Source: Antarcticimicrobium sp040365005 (lineage in GTDB: Bacteria; Pseudomonadota; Alphaproteobacteria; Rhodobacterales; Rhodobacteraceae). From it: a DNA stretch of 64,000 nt. Location: the NCBI RefSeq assembly GCF_040365005.1, contig NZ_BAABWV010000011.1, positions 110,594 through 174,593 on the forward strand, written 5' to 3'. Under the pieces are notes generated by a model, which saw only the letters and a list, made by a program, of their open reading frames with translations, did not search any database and was not told the DNA's origin. Numbering within the stretch: the first letter of the stretch is position 1; the number at the start of each line of letters is the position of its first letter. Positions 45,415 to 53,514 of the stretch are shown here, piece after piece. The position numbers and the translations under genes were made by a program.

Positions 45415-46488
45415 TTGCGTGATTCAGAGTTCGAAACCGGGCCAGGGCCCATCGCCGGCGATCTGCTGGGTTGGTACGATGTGCATGCCCGCGATCTGCC
45501 CTGGCGGGTCAGCCCGGCGGCGCGGGCGGCGGGGGTACGGCCCGATCCCTATCGCGTATGGCTGTCCGAGGTGATGCTGCAACAGACCACGGTGGCCGCC
45601 GTGCGCGACTATTTCCACCGCTTCACCACGCTCTGGCCCGACGTGAATGCGTTGGCGGCGGCCGAGGACGGCGCGGTGATGGGCGAATGGGCCGGGCTTG
45701 GATACTATGCCCGGGCGCGCAACCTGTTGAAATGCGCGCGCTTCGTCGCGGATGAGCTGGACGGGCGCTTTCCCGAACACCATGACGCGCTGTTGGAGCT
45801 GCCCGGCGTCGGCCCCTATACCGCCGCGGCGATTTCCGCCATCGCATTTGACAGGCCGGAAACGGTGATGGACGGCAACGTGGAACGGGTCATGGCGCGG
45901 CTGCATGACATCCACACCCCCCTGCCCGCCGCCAAGCCGGAGTTGAAGGCGCAGGCCGCCGCCCTGACGCCGGGTACGCGGCCCGGCGATTACGCGCAGG
46001 CGGTGATGGACCTGGGCGCCACGATCTGCACGCCGAAATCCCCCGCCTGCGGCATCTGCCCGTTGCGGAGCCCCTGCCGCGCAAGGGCAGCGGGAACCGC
46101 GCCCGAACTGCCGAAGAAGACGCCGAAGAAACCCAAGCCCACAAGGCGCGGCATCGTCTATCTGGCGCAACGGGACGATGGCGCGGTGCTGCTGGAACGG
46201 CGGCCCGACAAGGGGCTGTTGGGTGGCATGCTGGGCTGGCCCGGGTCTGACTGGTCGGAGGCGCCCGAGGAAAAGCCGCCGTTTGCTGCCGACTGGGTCA
46301 CCCTGCCGGCAGAGGTGCGCCATACCTTCACCCATTTCCACCTGATCCTGACGATCAAATGCGCACCCTTGCCGGAAGGCGTCCTTCCCGAGCTGGGCCA
46401 AGTGATCCCGCGCGCCATGTTCCGGCCCGGAGACCTGCCGACGGTGATGCGCAAGGCCTATGACCTCTGGCGCGACGGGACCGCGTGA
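45415..46488 (+). CDS. mutY: A/G-specific adenine glycosylase MutY
   Basis: 357 residues. HhH-GPD domain with EVMLQQTTVAAV (catalytic Glu) and VMDGNVERVMARL (catalytic Asp); iron-sulfur ligands spaced C-x6-C-x2-C-x5-C around CTPKSPACGICPLRSPC; C-terminal NUDIX-like 8-oxoG reader. It removes adenine opposite 8-oxoguanine. The best start is TTG 45415; no ATG precedes the conserved core. Confidence 0.95.
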   Translation: MRDSEFETGPGPIAGDLLGWYDVHARDLPWRVSPAARAAGVRPDPYRVWLSEVMLQQTTVAAVRDYFHRFTTLWPDVNALAAAEDGAVMGEWAGLGYYARARNLLKCARFVADELDGRFPEHHDALLELPGVGPYTAAAISAIAFDRPETVMDGNVERVMARLHDIHTPLPAAKPELKAQAAALTPGTRPGDYAQAVMDLGATICTPKSPACGICPLRSPCRARAAGTAPELPKKTPKKPKPTRRGIVYLAQRDDGAVLLERRPDKGLLGGMLGWPGSDWSEAPEEKPPFAADWVTLPAEVRHTFTHFHLILTIKCAPLPEGVLPELGQVIPRAMFRPGDLPTVMRKAYDLWRDGTA

Positions 46489-46555
46489 CCCATGGGCAAG
46501 GTGCTACGAATTGGGTAGAATCCGCCCCGTTTCGTACAACCCGACGAGGTCGCCG

Positions 46556-47704
46556 ATGATCCCCGCAGACAAGCTGGCCCGCTGGCAAAGCGCGCTGCCC
46601 TTCTGGGGCTCTTTCCTGCTGATCCCGGTCGCCTGGCTGAGCGCGGTGCAGGGTGGCTGGTATGTGATCCTGCCGCCGCTGATCACTTGGTACCTGTTCA
46701 CCGCGCTGGACGGGTTGACCGGGCTGAACCTCGAGAATGCCGACCCGGAGACACCGCCGGAGGATCTGACCTGGTACCGGCTGCTGACCAGCCTTTGGGT
46801 GCCGCTGCAATTCGTCACCCTGTTCGGCACGATCTGGTACGTGACCCATTCGGGGCACCTGTCGGTACTGGAGAAGATCGTGCTGTTCTTCGGGATCGGG
46901 GTGATCACCGGCACCATCGGGATCAACTACAGCCACGAGTTGATGCACCAGAAGAACCGGCTTGAGCGGCTGTTGGGCGATGTTTTGCTGGCGATGGTGC
47001 TTTATTCGCATTTCCGGTCCGAACACCTGCTGGTGCATCACCGCTACGTCGGCACCCCGCGCGACGCGGTGACGGCGCGGTACAACGAGGGGTTTCACCG
47101 TTTCTATCCGCGCGTGTTGCGCGAAAGCCTGGTCTCGGCGTTTCGGGCGGAAAAGGCCCGGCTCGCGCGCAAGGACCGGCCCTGGACCGACGCGAAGAAC
47201 CCGTTCTGGCGCTACTGGGGGTTTCAGGGCGCGATGCTGGTTCTGGCCTTCCTGCTTGGCGGTTGGGCCGGGGTCGGGCTGTTCCTGATTCAGGCCGGGA
47301 CGGCGATCTGGCAGTTGGAGCTGGTCAACTATGTCGAACACTACGGGCTGACGCGGAAATACCTGGGCGATGGCAGGTACGAACATGTCTTGCCGCAGCA
47401 TTCCTGGAACGCGGCGCAGAAGGCCACCAACTGGCTGCTGATCAACCTGCAGCGCCATTCGGATCATCACTACAAGCCCGACCGGCGGTTTCCGCTGTTG
47501 CAGAATTATACCGCCGCCGAGGCGCCGCAGCTGCCGCATGGCTATCCGATCATGACGATGGCGGCGATGATCCCGCCGCTGTGGCGGCGGGTGATGAACC
47601 CGCGCGTGCGGCAGTGGCGGGCGATGTATTACCCCGAGATCACCGACTGGACCCCCTATACCAAGGCCACCAACCCGATGCCGAAGGGAAGCGGGTCCCG
47701 ATAG
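46556..47704 (+). CDS. alkB: Alkane 1-monooxygenase (AlkB family)
   Basis: 382-residue polytopic membrane di-iron enzyme. Histidine boxes HELMHQ, HLLVHHRY and RHSDHH, plus NYVEHYGL, are the AlkB signature set, and about six hydrophobic helices flank them. It hydroxylates terminal carbons of medium-chain alkanes using rubredoxin electrons. No rubredoxin, rubredoxin reductase or alkane regulator gene is in the window, so electron donors are encoded elsewhere. Start ATG 46556. Confidence 0.93.
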   Translation: MIPADKLARWQSALPFWGSFLLIPVAWLSAVQGGWYVILPPLITWYLFTALDGLTGLNLENADPETPPEDLTWYRLLTSLWVPLQFVTLFGTIWYVTHSGHLSVLEKIVLFFGIGVITGTIGINYSHELMHQKNRLERLLGDVLLAMVLYSHFRSEHLLVHHRYVGTPRDAVTARYNEGFHRFYPRVLRESLVSAFRAEKARLARKDRPWTDAKNPFWRYWGFQGAMLVLAFLLGGWAGVGLFLIQAGTAIWQLELVNYVEHYGLTRKYLGDGRYEHVLPQHSWNAAQKATNWLLINLQRHSDHHYKPDRRFPLLQNYTAAEAPQLPHGYPIMTMAAMIPPLWRRVMNPRVRQWRAMYYPEITDWTPYTKATNPMPKGSGSR

Positions 47705-47709
47705 GTCGC

Positions 47710-49098
47710 TCAGCGATAGGTCCAGATCGTCATCGGCTCTTCGATCCCGCGAATGGGCTGATCGGCGTGGCGGGTGAACCCGTCGAGCAAGGGCGCCGTA
47801 TCACCGGATTCCGACAGAACCCGGGTCCGCAGCGCATCGCTGATCGCCAGCCGCACCGAGAGCGGCCGGGTCAGCGCCTCCAGCCGGCTGGCCACGTTGA
47901 CGGCGGTGCCGATGACAGCGAACTCCAACCGGTTGGCGCCGATGTCGCCCAGAACGGCGGTGCCATAATGCACGCCGATCCCGGCGCAGATCGTATCCTC
48001 ACCGCGCTGACGCCGCTCGAGGTTCCAGTCGTCGATCACCCGGACCATGGCGCGGGCACAGGCCAGCGCGTTGGTGGCGTCCCGCGCGCCCGCCAGCGGC
48101 GTGCCGAAAGTCGCCATCAGCCCGTCGCCTAGGTACTTGTCCAGCGTGCCTTCGTGGTTGAAGACCTCGGCCTCCATCCGGGCGTGGAACCCGCGCAGAA
48201 CCTCGATCACCTCGTAGGGGTCCCGATCGGCGGAAAACCGGGTAAAGCCGACGATGTCCACGAACAGAACCGCGATCTCCTGCCGGCGCACCTGTTTGAG
48301 CGGTTCGTCGTTCTGTGACAGCTCCTCGACCACGTTGGGCGAGAAATAGCGCGACAGGTTGGCGCGTTCGCGTTCCAGCGCCGCGTTGTCGATCAGCAGG
48401 CGGTTGAACCGCCGGGCCGAGACACCCAGTGTCACCGCGACAATCAGGAAGACCACGACCTCCTGAAGGCGCAGCCGCACCTGAAAGGCGTTCGGGTCCA
48501 GCCGCGCCGCCAGGTCGGACTGGCCGGCAAAGGCCGTCTGCGCGGCCTGTGACAGCTCCGGAAACGGGGGAGAGGACCACCATGCCACGATCAGCGCGCC
48601 CGTCCAGATCGCGGCGGTCCAGAGCCCGATGCCGATCACCGTGCGCCAGGAAAACGCCAGCGTGCCGGCGGCGAGGATCACGAACAGGTAGAGGAAGTTG
48701 CCATTGCGGTATTGCATGGCCAGCGGCAGATGTTCGTCGCTGAGCGGGTTGGGCATGACGATGCCGAGGGTCATGATCGCCAGGTCGGCAAAGATCAGCG
48801 CCAGTTCGGCGCGCGATTGCCCCACCCGCGCGACGCGCCGCAACAGCCAGCCATTGAGCGCCAGAAGGGCGAGGAAGCCGTGGTAGAACAGCACCTCTCG
48901 GCTGGGGGTGAGAAAGACCAGGAAGACGGCGATCACCGCCAGCGCCACCCATCGGGCGCGCACGGCAAGGTCCATGCCCTCGCATTTGTGGCGAAGCAGC
49001 GCGGCCTCGGTATACTTGCCGGGCGTGTCCCCGGCCGGATCGAGATCCGCCATGAGTGCCCGGGGAGAGCGAAGCCGGCGGGATGCGTTTTCACTCAT
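47710..49098 (-). CDS. Membrane-bound class III adenylate/guanylate cyclase
   Basis: 462 residues: an N-terminal region with about six membrane helices (residues ~45-235; the segment AVIAVFLVFLTP opens it), a short coiled linker (NAALERERANLSRYFSPNVVEEL) and a class III cyclase domain with metal motif FVDIVGFTRFS and KYLGDGLMATFG. It makes cAMP or cGMP in response to an unknown membrane signal. Ends 6 bp from the convergent alkB. Confidence 0.92.
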   Translation of the reverse strand: MSENASRRLRSPRALMADLDPAGDTPGKYTEAALLRHKCEGMDLAVRARWVALAVIAVFLVFLTPSREVLFYHGFLALLALNGWLLRRVARVGQSRAELALIFADLAIMTLGIVMPNPLSDEHLPLAMQYRNGNFLYLFVILAAGTLAFSWRTVIGIGLWTAAIWTGALIVAWWSSPPFPELSQAAQTAFAGQSDLAARLDPNAFQVRLRLQEVVVFLIVAVTLGVSARRFNRLLIDNAALERERANLSRYFSPNVVEELSQNDEPLKQVRRQEIAVLFVDIVGFTRFSADRDPYEVIEVLRGFHARMEAEVFNHEGTLDKYLGDGLMATFGTPLAGARDATNALACARAMVRVIDDWNLERRQRGEDTICAGIGVHYGTAVLGDIGANRLEFAVIGTAVNVASRLEALTRPLSVRLAISDALRTRVLSESGDTAPLLDGFTRHADQPIRGIEEPMTIWTYR

Positions 49099-49175
49099 GT
49101 GGGTGCGGTCCATGCAGGGTTTCGCGGCGCCCCCTTCCTAGCGGGTCGCCCTGCCCCAAGGCAAAGCAATCCGGA

Positions 49176-49204
49176 AGAAAAAAGCCCCGCCATGACGGCG
49201 GGGC
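49176..49204 (-). terminator. Rho-independent terminator of ccrM
   Basis: GCCCCGCC (49204-49197 on the minus strand) with GGCGGGGC (49191-49184) around GTCAT, followed by six T residues. It lies 60 bp past the ccrM stop. Confidence 0.88.
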
Positions 49205-49264
49205 AAGGTGCGGTGCCGCGCGCGATCCCGCGGGCACCGGCGGTCATCCGGTTTGTCTGGAGGA

Positions 49265-50371
49265 TTAATTCTCGCGCATTTCCGAGCGGATCTGCTGGCG
49301 CAGCACGTCGATCGGCACGGTCTTGCCTTCTTTCTTGAAACACCAGTAGGTCCAGCCGTTGCAGGATGGGGCGCCTTCGAGCGCGGCGCCGACCTGGTGG
49401 ATGGATCCGCGCACCTCGCCGCCGACCAGAGTGCCATCGGCGCGGACCTTGGCCTTGTAGCGCTTGTTCATCGAGAACAGCTCTTCGCCCGGGCGCAGCA
49501 TGCCGCGTTCGACCAGCTGGCCGAAGGGCACGCGCGGTTCGGCCCGCTTGCTGGCGCTGACCTGCAGCGCGTCGCGGTCGAACTTGCGCACGCGGGAGAT
49601 GCGTTTCTCGGCCACCTTGCGATAGGCTTCCTCGCGCTCGATCCCGATGAACTCGCGGCCCAGCATCTTGGCCACGGCGCCGGTGGTGCCGGTGCCGAAG
49701 AACGGGTCGAGCACCACGTCGCCGGGGTTGGTGGACCCCACCAGCACCCGGTGCAGCAGCGATTCCGGCTTTTGCGTGGGATGTGCCTTGTCGCCGTTGT
49801 CGTCCTTGAGCCGCTCGTGCCCGGTGCAGATCGGCAGCACCCAGTCCGAGCGCATCTGGATGCCCTCGTTCAGAGCCTTGAGCGCCTCGTAGTTGAAGGT
49901 GTATTTTCCACCCTCGGATTTTGAGGCCCAGATCATCGTCTCATGGGCGTTGGTGAACCGCTTGCCCCGGAAATTCGGCATCGGGTTCGACTTGCGCCAG
50001 ACCACGTCGTTGAGAATCCAGAATCCCGCGTTCTGCAGCGCCGAGCCGACACGGAAGATGTTGTGGTAACTGCCGATCACCCAGATCGCGCCGTTCGGTT
50101 TCAGCAGCCGGCGCGCGGCGGCGAGCCAGTCGCGGGTGAACTTGTCATAGGCGGCAAAGGAATCGAACTGGTCCCAGTGATCATCCACCGCGTCGACCTG
50201 GCTGTTGTCGGGGCGGTGCAACTGGCCCTTGAGTTGCAGGTTGTAGGGCGGGTCGGCAAAGATAAGATCGACACTGCTCTCCGGCAGACTGTTCATCACC
50301 TCGATGCAGTCACCATCCAGAATAGAATTCAACGGGAGCGCCGCGGCGCCCTTGGATTTGGTTTTCGTCAT
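49265..50371 (-). CDS. ccrM: Cell-cycle DNA adenine methyltransferase CcrM (GANTC)
   Basis: 368 residues, beta-class N6-adenine methyltransferase: DPPY at 40-43 first, then HPTQKPE and the AdoMet motif DPFFGTGTTG. A C-terminal ~90-residue domain (NKRYKAKVRADGT, then SCNGWTYWCFKKEG) is the CcrM-specific DNA-reading module. No restriction partner is adjacent, as expected for this orphan enzyme, which methylates GANTC to time alphaproteobacterial cell-cycle transcription. Three GANTC sites lie 50-90 bp upstream. rnhB precedes it on the same strand. Confidence 0.97.
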   Translation of the reverse strand: MTKTKSKGAAALPLNSILDGDCIEVMNSLPESSVDLIFADPPYNLQLKGQLHRPDNSQVDAVDDHWDQFDSFAAYDKFTRDWLAAARRLLKPNGAIWVIGSYHNIFRVGSALQNAGFWILNDVVWRKSNPMPNFRGKRFTNAHETMIWASKSEGGKYTFNYEALKALNEGIQMRSDWVLPICTGHERLKDDNGDKAHPTQKPESLLHRVLVGSTNPGDVVLDPFFGTGTTGAVAKMLGREFIGIEREEAYRKVAEKRISRVRKFDRDALQVSASKRAEPRVPFGQLVERGMLRPGEELFSMNKRYKAKVRADGTLVGGEVRGSIHQVGAALEGAPSCNGWTYWCFKKEGKTVPIDVLRQQIRSEMREN

Positions 50372-50422
50372 TTTCTGCCTCTATCCGGCGCTTTGGCGCG
50401 CTCGTTTTATGGAGACAAGGAT

Positions 50423-50461
50423 GAGTCAAACCCGATTCGCCGTCAATTTCTTTTTTGAATC
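50423..50461. promoter_or_regulatory. Cluster of three GANTC methylation sites in the ccrM leader/promoter
   Basis: GAGTC at 50423-50427, GATTC at 50434-50438 and GAATC at 50457-50461 fall within 39 bp upstream of ccrM. The last straddles the rnhB stop codon. In Caulobacter, methylation of GANTC sites in the ccrM promoter reduces its own transcription; the same feedback is inferred here. I did not find a convincing CtrA box. Confidence 0.6.
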
Positions 50462-51092
50462 AGTCACTTACGGATTTGTCTTGATACAAGATATTGTGTA
50501 CCGGTTTGAAGGAACGTCTATGGTGTGGGGTGACACCAAGATTTCGGAGCGCCGTCTTGTGGCTTTTCGTCGGGTATCCGGCGTTGCTCTCCCAGCCATA
50601 ACCGGGATGCTGTTGCGCCAAATCCACCATCAGCCTGTCGCGGCAGGTCTTGGCCATGATCGAGGCCGCCGAAATCGACACCGAACGCGCGTCGCCACCG
50701 ATCACGGCGCGCGACGGGAGGCTCAGCCCGGCGGGGATCATGTTGCCGTCGATCAGCAGGAAATCGGGCGGCGGATCGAGTGCGGCAACGGCGCGCTCCA
50801 TCGCCAGGTGGCTGGCGCGCAGGATGTTGATCTCGTCGATCTCCGCGACGCTGGCATGGGCGATGGCGATCTCGGCGCAGCCCGAGAGCGCCTGTTCGAG
50901 GGCCTCGCGGCGGCGCGCGGTGAGTTTCTTGGAATCGTTCAGCCCCTCGGGCGTCGCTTGCGGATCCAGGATCACGGCGGCGGCGGTGACCGGGCCGGCG
51001 ATCGGGCCGCGGCCGACCTCATCGACACCGGCGATGCGCAGGAACCCCTGCGCCCGCAATTCCCGTTCCAGGCTGTCGTCGGCTGTGTTCAT
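50460..51092 (-). CDS. rnhB: Ribonuclease HII
   Basis: 210 residues. GVDEVGRGPIAGPVTAAAV gives the first two carboxylates, LLIDGN the third, and SISAASIMAKTCRDRLM the conserved helix. It removes ribonucleotides and RNA from DNA hybrids. The gene ends 88 bp before ccrM; start ATG 51092. Confidence 0.96.
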   Translation of the reverse strand: MNTADDSLERELRAQGFLRIAGVDEVGRGPIAGPVTAAAVILDPQATPEGLNDSKKLTARRREALEQALSGCAEIAIAHASVAEIDEINILRASHLAMERAVAALDPPPDFLLIDGNMIPAGLSLPSRAVIGGDARSVSISAASIMAKTCRDRLMVDLAQQHPGYGWESNAGYPTKSHKTALRNLGVTPHHRRSFKPVHNILYQDKSVSD

Positions 51093-51135
51093 GGCTGCCT
51101 TGCTGCCCCGCCGAGCGGGGCAGCGCAAGGGCGTT

Positions 51136-52398
51136 TCAGCGATCCGGGGTGTGCCACTCGGCCGGCGGCACGTCGCGCCGACGCAGCCGCAGCGCCAGGC
51201 CGATAGCCACGCCGGTGCCGATGGCGACGGTCAGGTCGGTCACCACCGTCAGCACCAGCGTCAGCAGCAGCAGGATGCGGTCGGACATCCGCGCCTGCAT
51301 GTAGATGCGCCACTTGTCCGGCTCGCTCATGTTCCAGGCGGTCAGCATCAGCAACGCGGCCAGCGCCGGCATCGCGAGATAGCCCGCCAGCGGCGCCGCC
51401 AGCATCATCACCACGAGGATGGTCAGCGCGTGCACCAGCCCGGCCACCGGCGTCTTGCCGCCGGCGCGCACGTTGGTCGCGGTCCGGGCAATCGCCCCGG
51501 TCGCCGGCAGCCCGCCGAAGAACGCCGAGCCGATATTGGCCAGGCCCTGCGCGCGGATTTCGGCGTTGGGGCGGTGCTTGCCGCCGATCATCCGGTCAGA
51601 CACCATCGCAGAGAGCAGCGATTCAACTCCGGCCAGAAAGGCGATGACAGCCGCCGAGGGCAGCAGTTCGATCACCCTTGCATAGGACAGCTCGGGCAGC
51701 TTGGGCATCGGCAGGTGATCGGGCAAGGCGCCGAATCGGGAAAAGATCGAATCCACCGGCAGGGTCAGCACGGCAGCGATGGCCGAGCCGGCCCCGACCG
51801 CGACGATCAGACCGGGAAAGCGCGGGAACAGCCGCCGCAGCGCCACGATGGCCACCAGCGTGAAGGCCCCGATGCCGAGGCTTTCCCAGCTGACCGTGTC
51901 GCGCGCCGCCCAGAGCGCGGGGATCTTCTCGACGAAATCGGCGGGCACCTCCTCCATCGAGAGACCGAAGAAATCCTTGAGCTGGCTGGTGCCGATGATC
52001 ACCCCGATGCCGATGGTGAACCCGTTGATCACCGGTTCCGGAACGTAGGAGATCAGGTTGCCCGCGCGCAGGTAGCCCGCGACCAGCAACATCATCCCCG
52101 CCATCAGGGTGGCCAGCACCAACCCGTCATAGCCGTGATCCGCGATCACCCCGTAAACCACCACGATGAAGGCGCCGGTCGGCCCGCCGATCTGCACCCG
52201 GCTGCCGCCGAAAGCCGAGATCAGGAAGCCGGCCACGATGGCCGTCACCAGCCCGGCGGCCGGATCGGCCCCCGAGGCGATCGCGATGGCCAGGCTGAGC
52301 GGCAGCGCCACCATCGCCACGGTGATACCGGCCAGAACATCGATGCCGAAATCGGGCATCGTGTAGGTTTGCAGCGTCGTCAGAATCTTGGGTTTCAT
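51136..52398 (-). CDS. SulP family anion transporter lacking the STAS domain
   Basis: 420 residues with 12-14 hydrophobic helices. SulP signature elements: DVLAGITVAMVALPLSLAIAIASG near the N-terminus, GGSRVQIGGPTGAFIVVV and GGLPATGAIARTATNVRAG. Typical SulP proteins are 500-600 residues with a cytoplasmic STAS domain; here the chain stops right after the last helix (RLRRRDVPPAEWHTPDR). It could carry sulfate, bicarbonate or a carboxylate. Start at 52398 (MKPK) or 52410. Confidence 0.9.
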   Translation of the reverse strand: MKPKILTTLQTYTMPDFGIDVLAGITVAMVALPLSLAIAIASGADPAAGLVTAIVAGFLISAFGGSRVQIGGPTGAFIVVVYGVIADHGYDGLVLATLMAGMMLLVAGYLRAGNLISYVPEPVINGFTIGIGVIIGTSQLKDFFGLSMEEVPADFVEKIPALWAARDTVSWESLGIGAFTLVAIVALRRLFPRFPGLIVAVGAGSAIAAVLTLPVDSIFSRFGALPDHLPMPKLPELSYARVIELLPSAAVIAFLAGVESLLSAMVSDRMIGGKHRPNAEIRAQGLANIGSAFFGGLPATGAIARTATNVRAGGKTPVAGLVHALTILVVMMLAAPLAGYLAMPALAALLMLTAWNMSEPDKWRIYMQARMSDRILLLLTLVLTVVTDLTVAIGTGVAIGLALRLRRRDVPPAEWHTPDR

Positions 52399-52593
52399 AT
52401 GCGGGCCCATGCATGTCGAGGTTGAATGGGCAGGGCCCCGCGTCACCCGAATTGGGTAACGTCGGTCGCGGGCGATCTAGCGCGCGGCCCCGCTGGGGCG
52501 TCGAAAATGACGCGACAGCCAAGCGGGGTCCTGTCCGGATTAGGATCGGCGCATAAAAGGCGATAGAGGCGCGGGTTGCAACTCCCCCAAACG

Positions 52594-52620
52594 AAAAAAG
52601 GGCGGACCTGATGGCCGCCC
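52594..52620 (-). terminator. Rho-independent terminator (minus strand)
   Basis: GGGCGG (minus strand, 52620-52615) pairs with CCGCCC (52605-52600), extendable through the loop, followed by TTTTTT. It lies 30 bp past the small basic secreted-protein gene and insulates the SulP gene from it. Confidence 0.85.
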
Positions 52621-52649
52621 TCTGAGTCGGGTAGGGATTTTCCCCGGTA

Positions 52650-53051
52650 TCAGCGGTGAACGTGCACGACGCGCTTGTTGACGACCTTCTTGCGGATGAC
52701 TTTCACTTGGCGCTGGGGCGCGCGCTGAACATGGGGCTGATGGGCGCGCGGCGGCTGTTGAACGCGGGGGGCGTGGTACTGCGGTTTGTAGGTGCGCTGC
52801 GGGTGATAAACGTGGCGCGGCGGCTGCTGCACCACGACCTTGCGCTGATGCACGACGGTGCCGTGGTCGTTGCGGCTGCCTTCGATGGCGGCGCCGAGGA
52901 TGGCCAGCCCGACCAGCCCGGCAAAGAAGCGCGCGGCATCGTCGTTGTCGGCGCGGGCCGGGGCGGCGGTGGCACCGGTGATGGCCACCACCAGCGCGAG
53001 GCCGGAAATCAGCGTGATGAAGGAGCGGTGCGAGACGATCTTGCGGGTCAT
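52650..53051 (-). CDS. Small secreted basic His/Gln/Pro-rich protein
   Basis: 133 residues, unrecognised. Signal peptide (SFITLISGLALVVAITGATAAPARA) followed by a hydrophobic RFFAGLVGLAILGAAIEGS segment that could be a glycine-zipper-like membrane helix. The C-terminal ~65 residues are rich in His, Gln, Pro, Arg and Lys (HQRKVVVQQPPRHVYHPQ, and so on) and presumably disordered and highly cationic. It may bind polyanions or metal in the periplasm; this is inference. Divergent from the next small secreted-protein gene across a region with repeated AATAAC sites. Confidence 0.8.
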   Translation of the reverse strand: MTRKIVSHRSFITLISGLALVVAITGATAAPARADNDDAARFFAGLVGLAILGAAIEGSRNDHGTVVHQRKVVVQQPPRHVYHPQRTYKPQYHAPRVQQPPRAHQPHVQRAPQRQVKVIRKKVVNKRVVHVHR

Positions 53052-53136
53052 TGTGTGTTTCCTTTCGGGGTTGGGTCGCGGCGGGGGAAGGCCGCAGCGG
53101 GATGCAGCCACCCTCGCCCCGACCCATCCAGACAGG

Positions 53137-53198
53137 CAATAACGGGCGGTTGATATCGAATAACATCCGCCCCAAAGCCCTGTGGTTATTGAATAACC
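53137..53198. promoter_or_regulatory. Putative operator: three AATAAC half-sites, one in a 15-bp palindrome
   Basis: AATAAC occurs at 53138-53143, 53159-53164 and 53192-53197. The last is part of the perfect palindrome GGTTATTGAATAACC (53184-53198), and the second sits in a partly symmetric GTTGATATCGAATAAC. The tract lies in the 172-bp gap between two divergent genes for small secreted proteins, 26 bp upstream of the plus-strand start. A regulator binding here could coordinate both. Confidence 0.5.
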
Positions 53199-53223
53199 GG
53201 CGCGCTGCGGTCAGGATGGCCCC

Positions 53224-53514
53224 ATGAAACAGTTCCTGCTTTCCATCGCCCTGATCGCCGGTCTCATGGCGGCCGCGCCAGCCTCGGCGGCGGAGTGCTA
53301 CGCCGATTACAAGGCCAAGCGCGACAACCCGCTGAAGCTGCATTACGGCGTCATGCAATTGCGCGGCGGCTGCGACCGCCAATCGGCGCGGGCCGAGGTG
53401 TCGGCCCGGCTGCAGCAAAACGGCTGGAAGCTGCTGAACGTGATGTCGGTGTTCGGCCCCGAGGGGCTTGCGGGGAGGAGGGCCAATGCCGGACACTTCT
53501 ATCTCCGGTTCTGA
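53224..53514 (+). CDS. Small secreted hypothetical protein
   Basis: 96 residues, unrecognised. Clear signal peptide (MKQFLLSIALIAGLMAAAPASA) before a ~74-residue mature part with two cysteines (ECYADYKAKR and RGGCDRQ) that could form a disulfide, ending AGHFYLRF. The terminal Phe and FYLRF pattern are strand-like. It overlaps the next gene by 29 bp, implying co-expression with the membrane winged-helix-like protein. Confidence 0.82.
   Translation: MKQFLLSIALIAGLMAAAPASAAECYADYKAKRDNPLKLHYGVMQLRGGCDRQSARAEVSARLQQNGWKLLNVMSVFGPEGLAGRRANAGHFYLRF

Noticed and set aside
50401..50460. CtrA box in the ccrM promoter
   Set aside because: Looked for TTAA-N7-TTAA and found only TCAA/TTGAC-like fragments; not a credible match.
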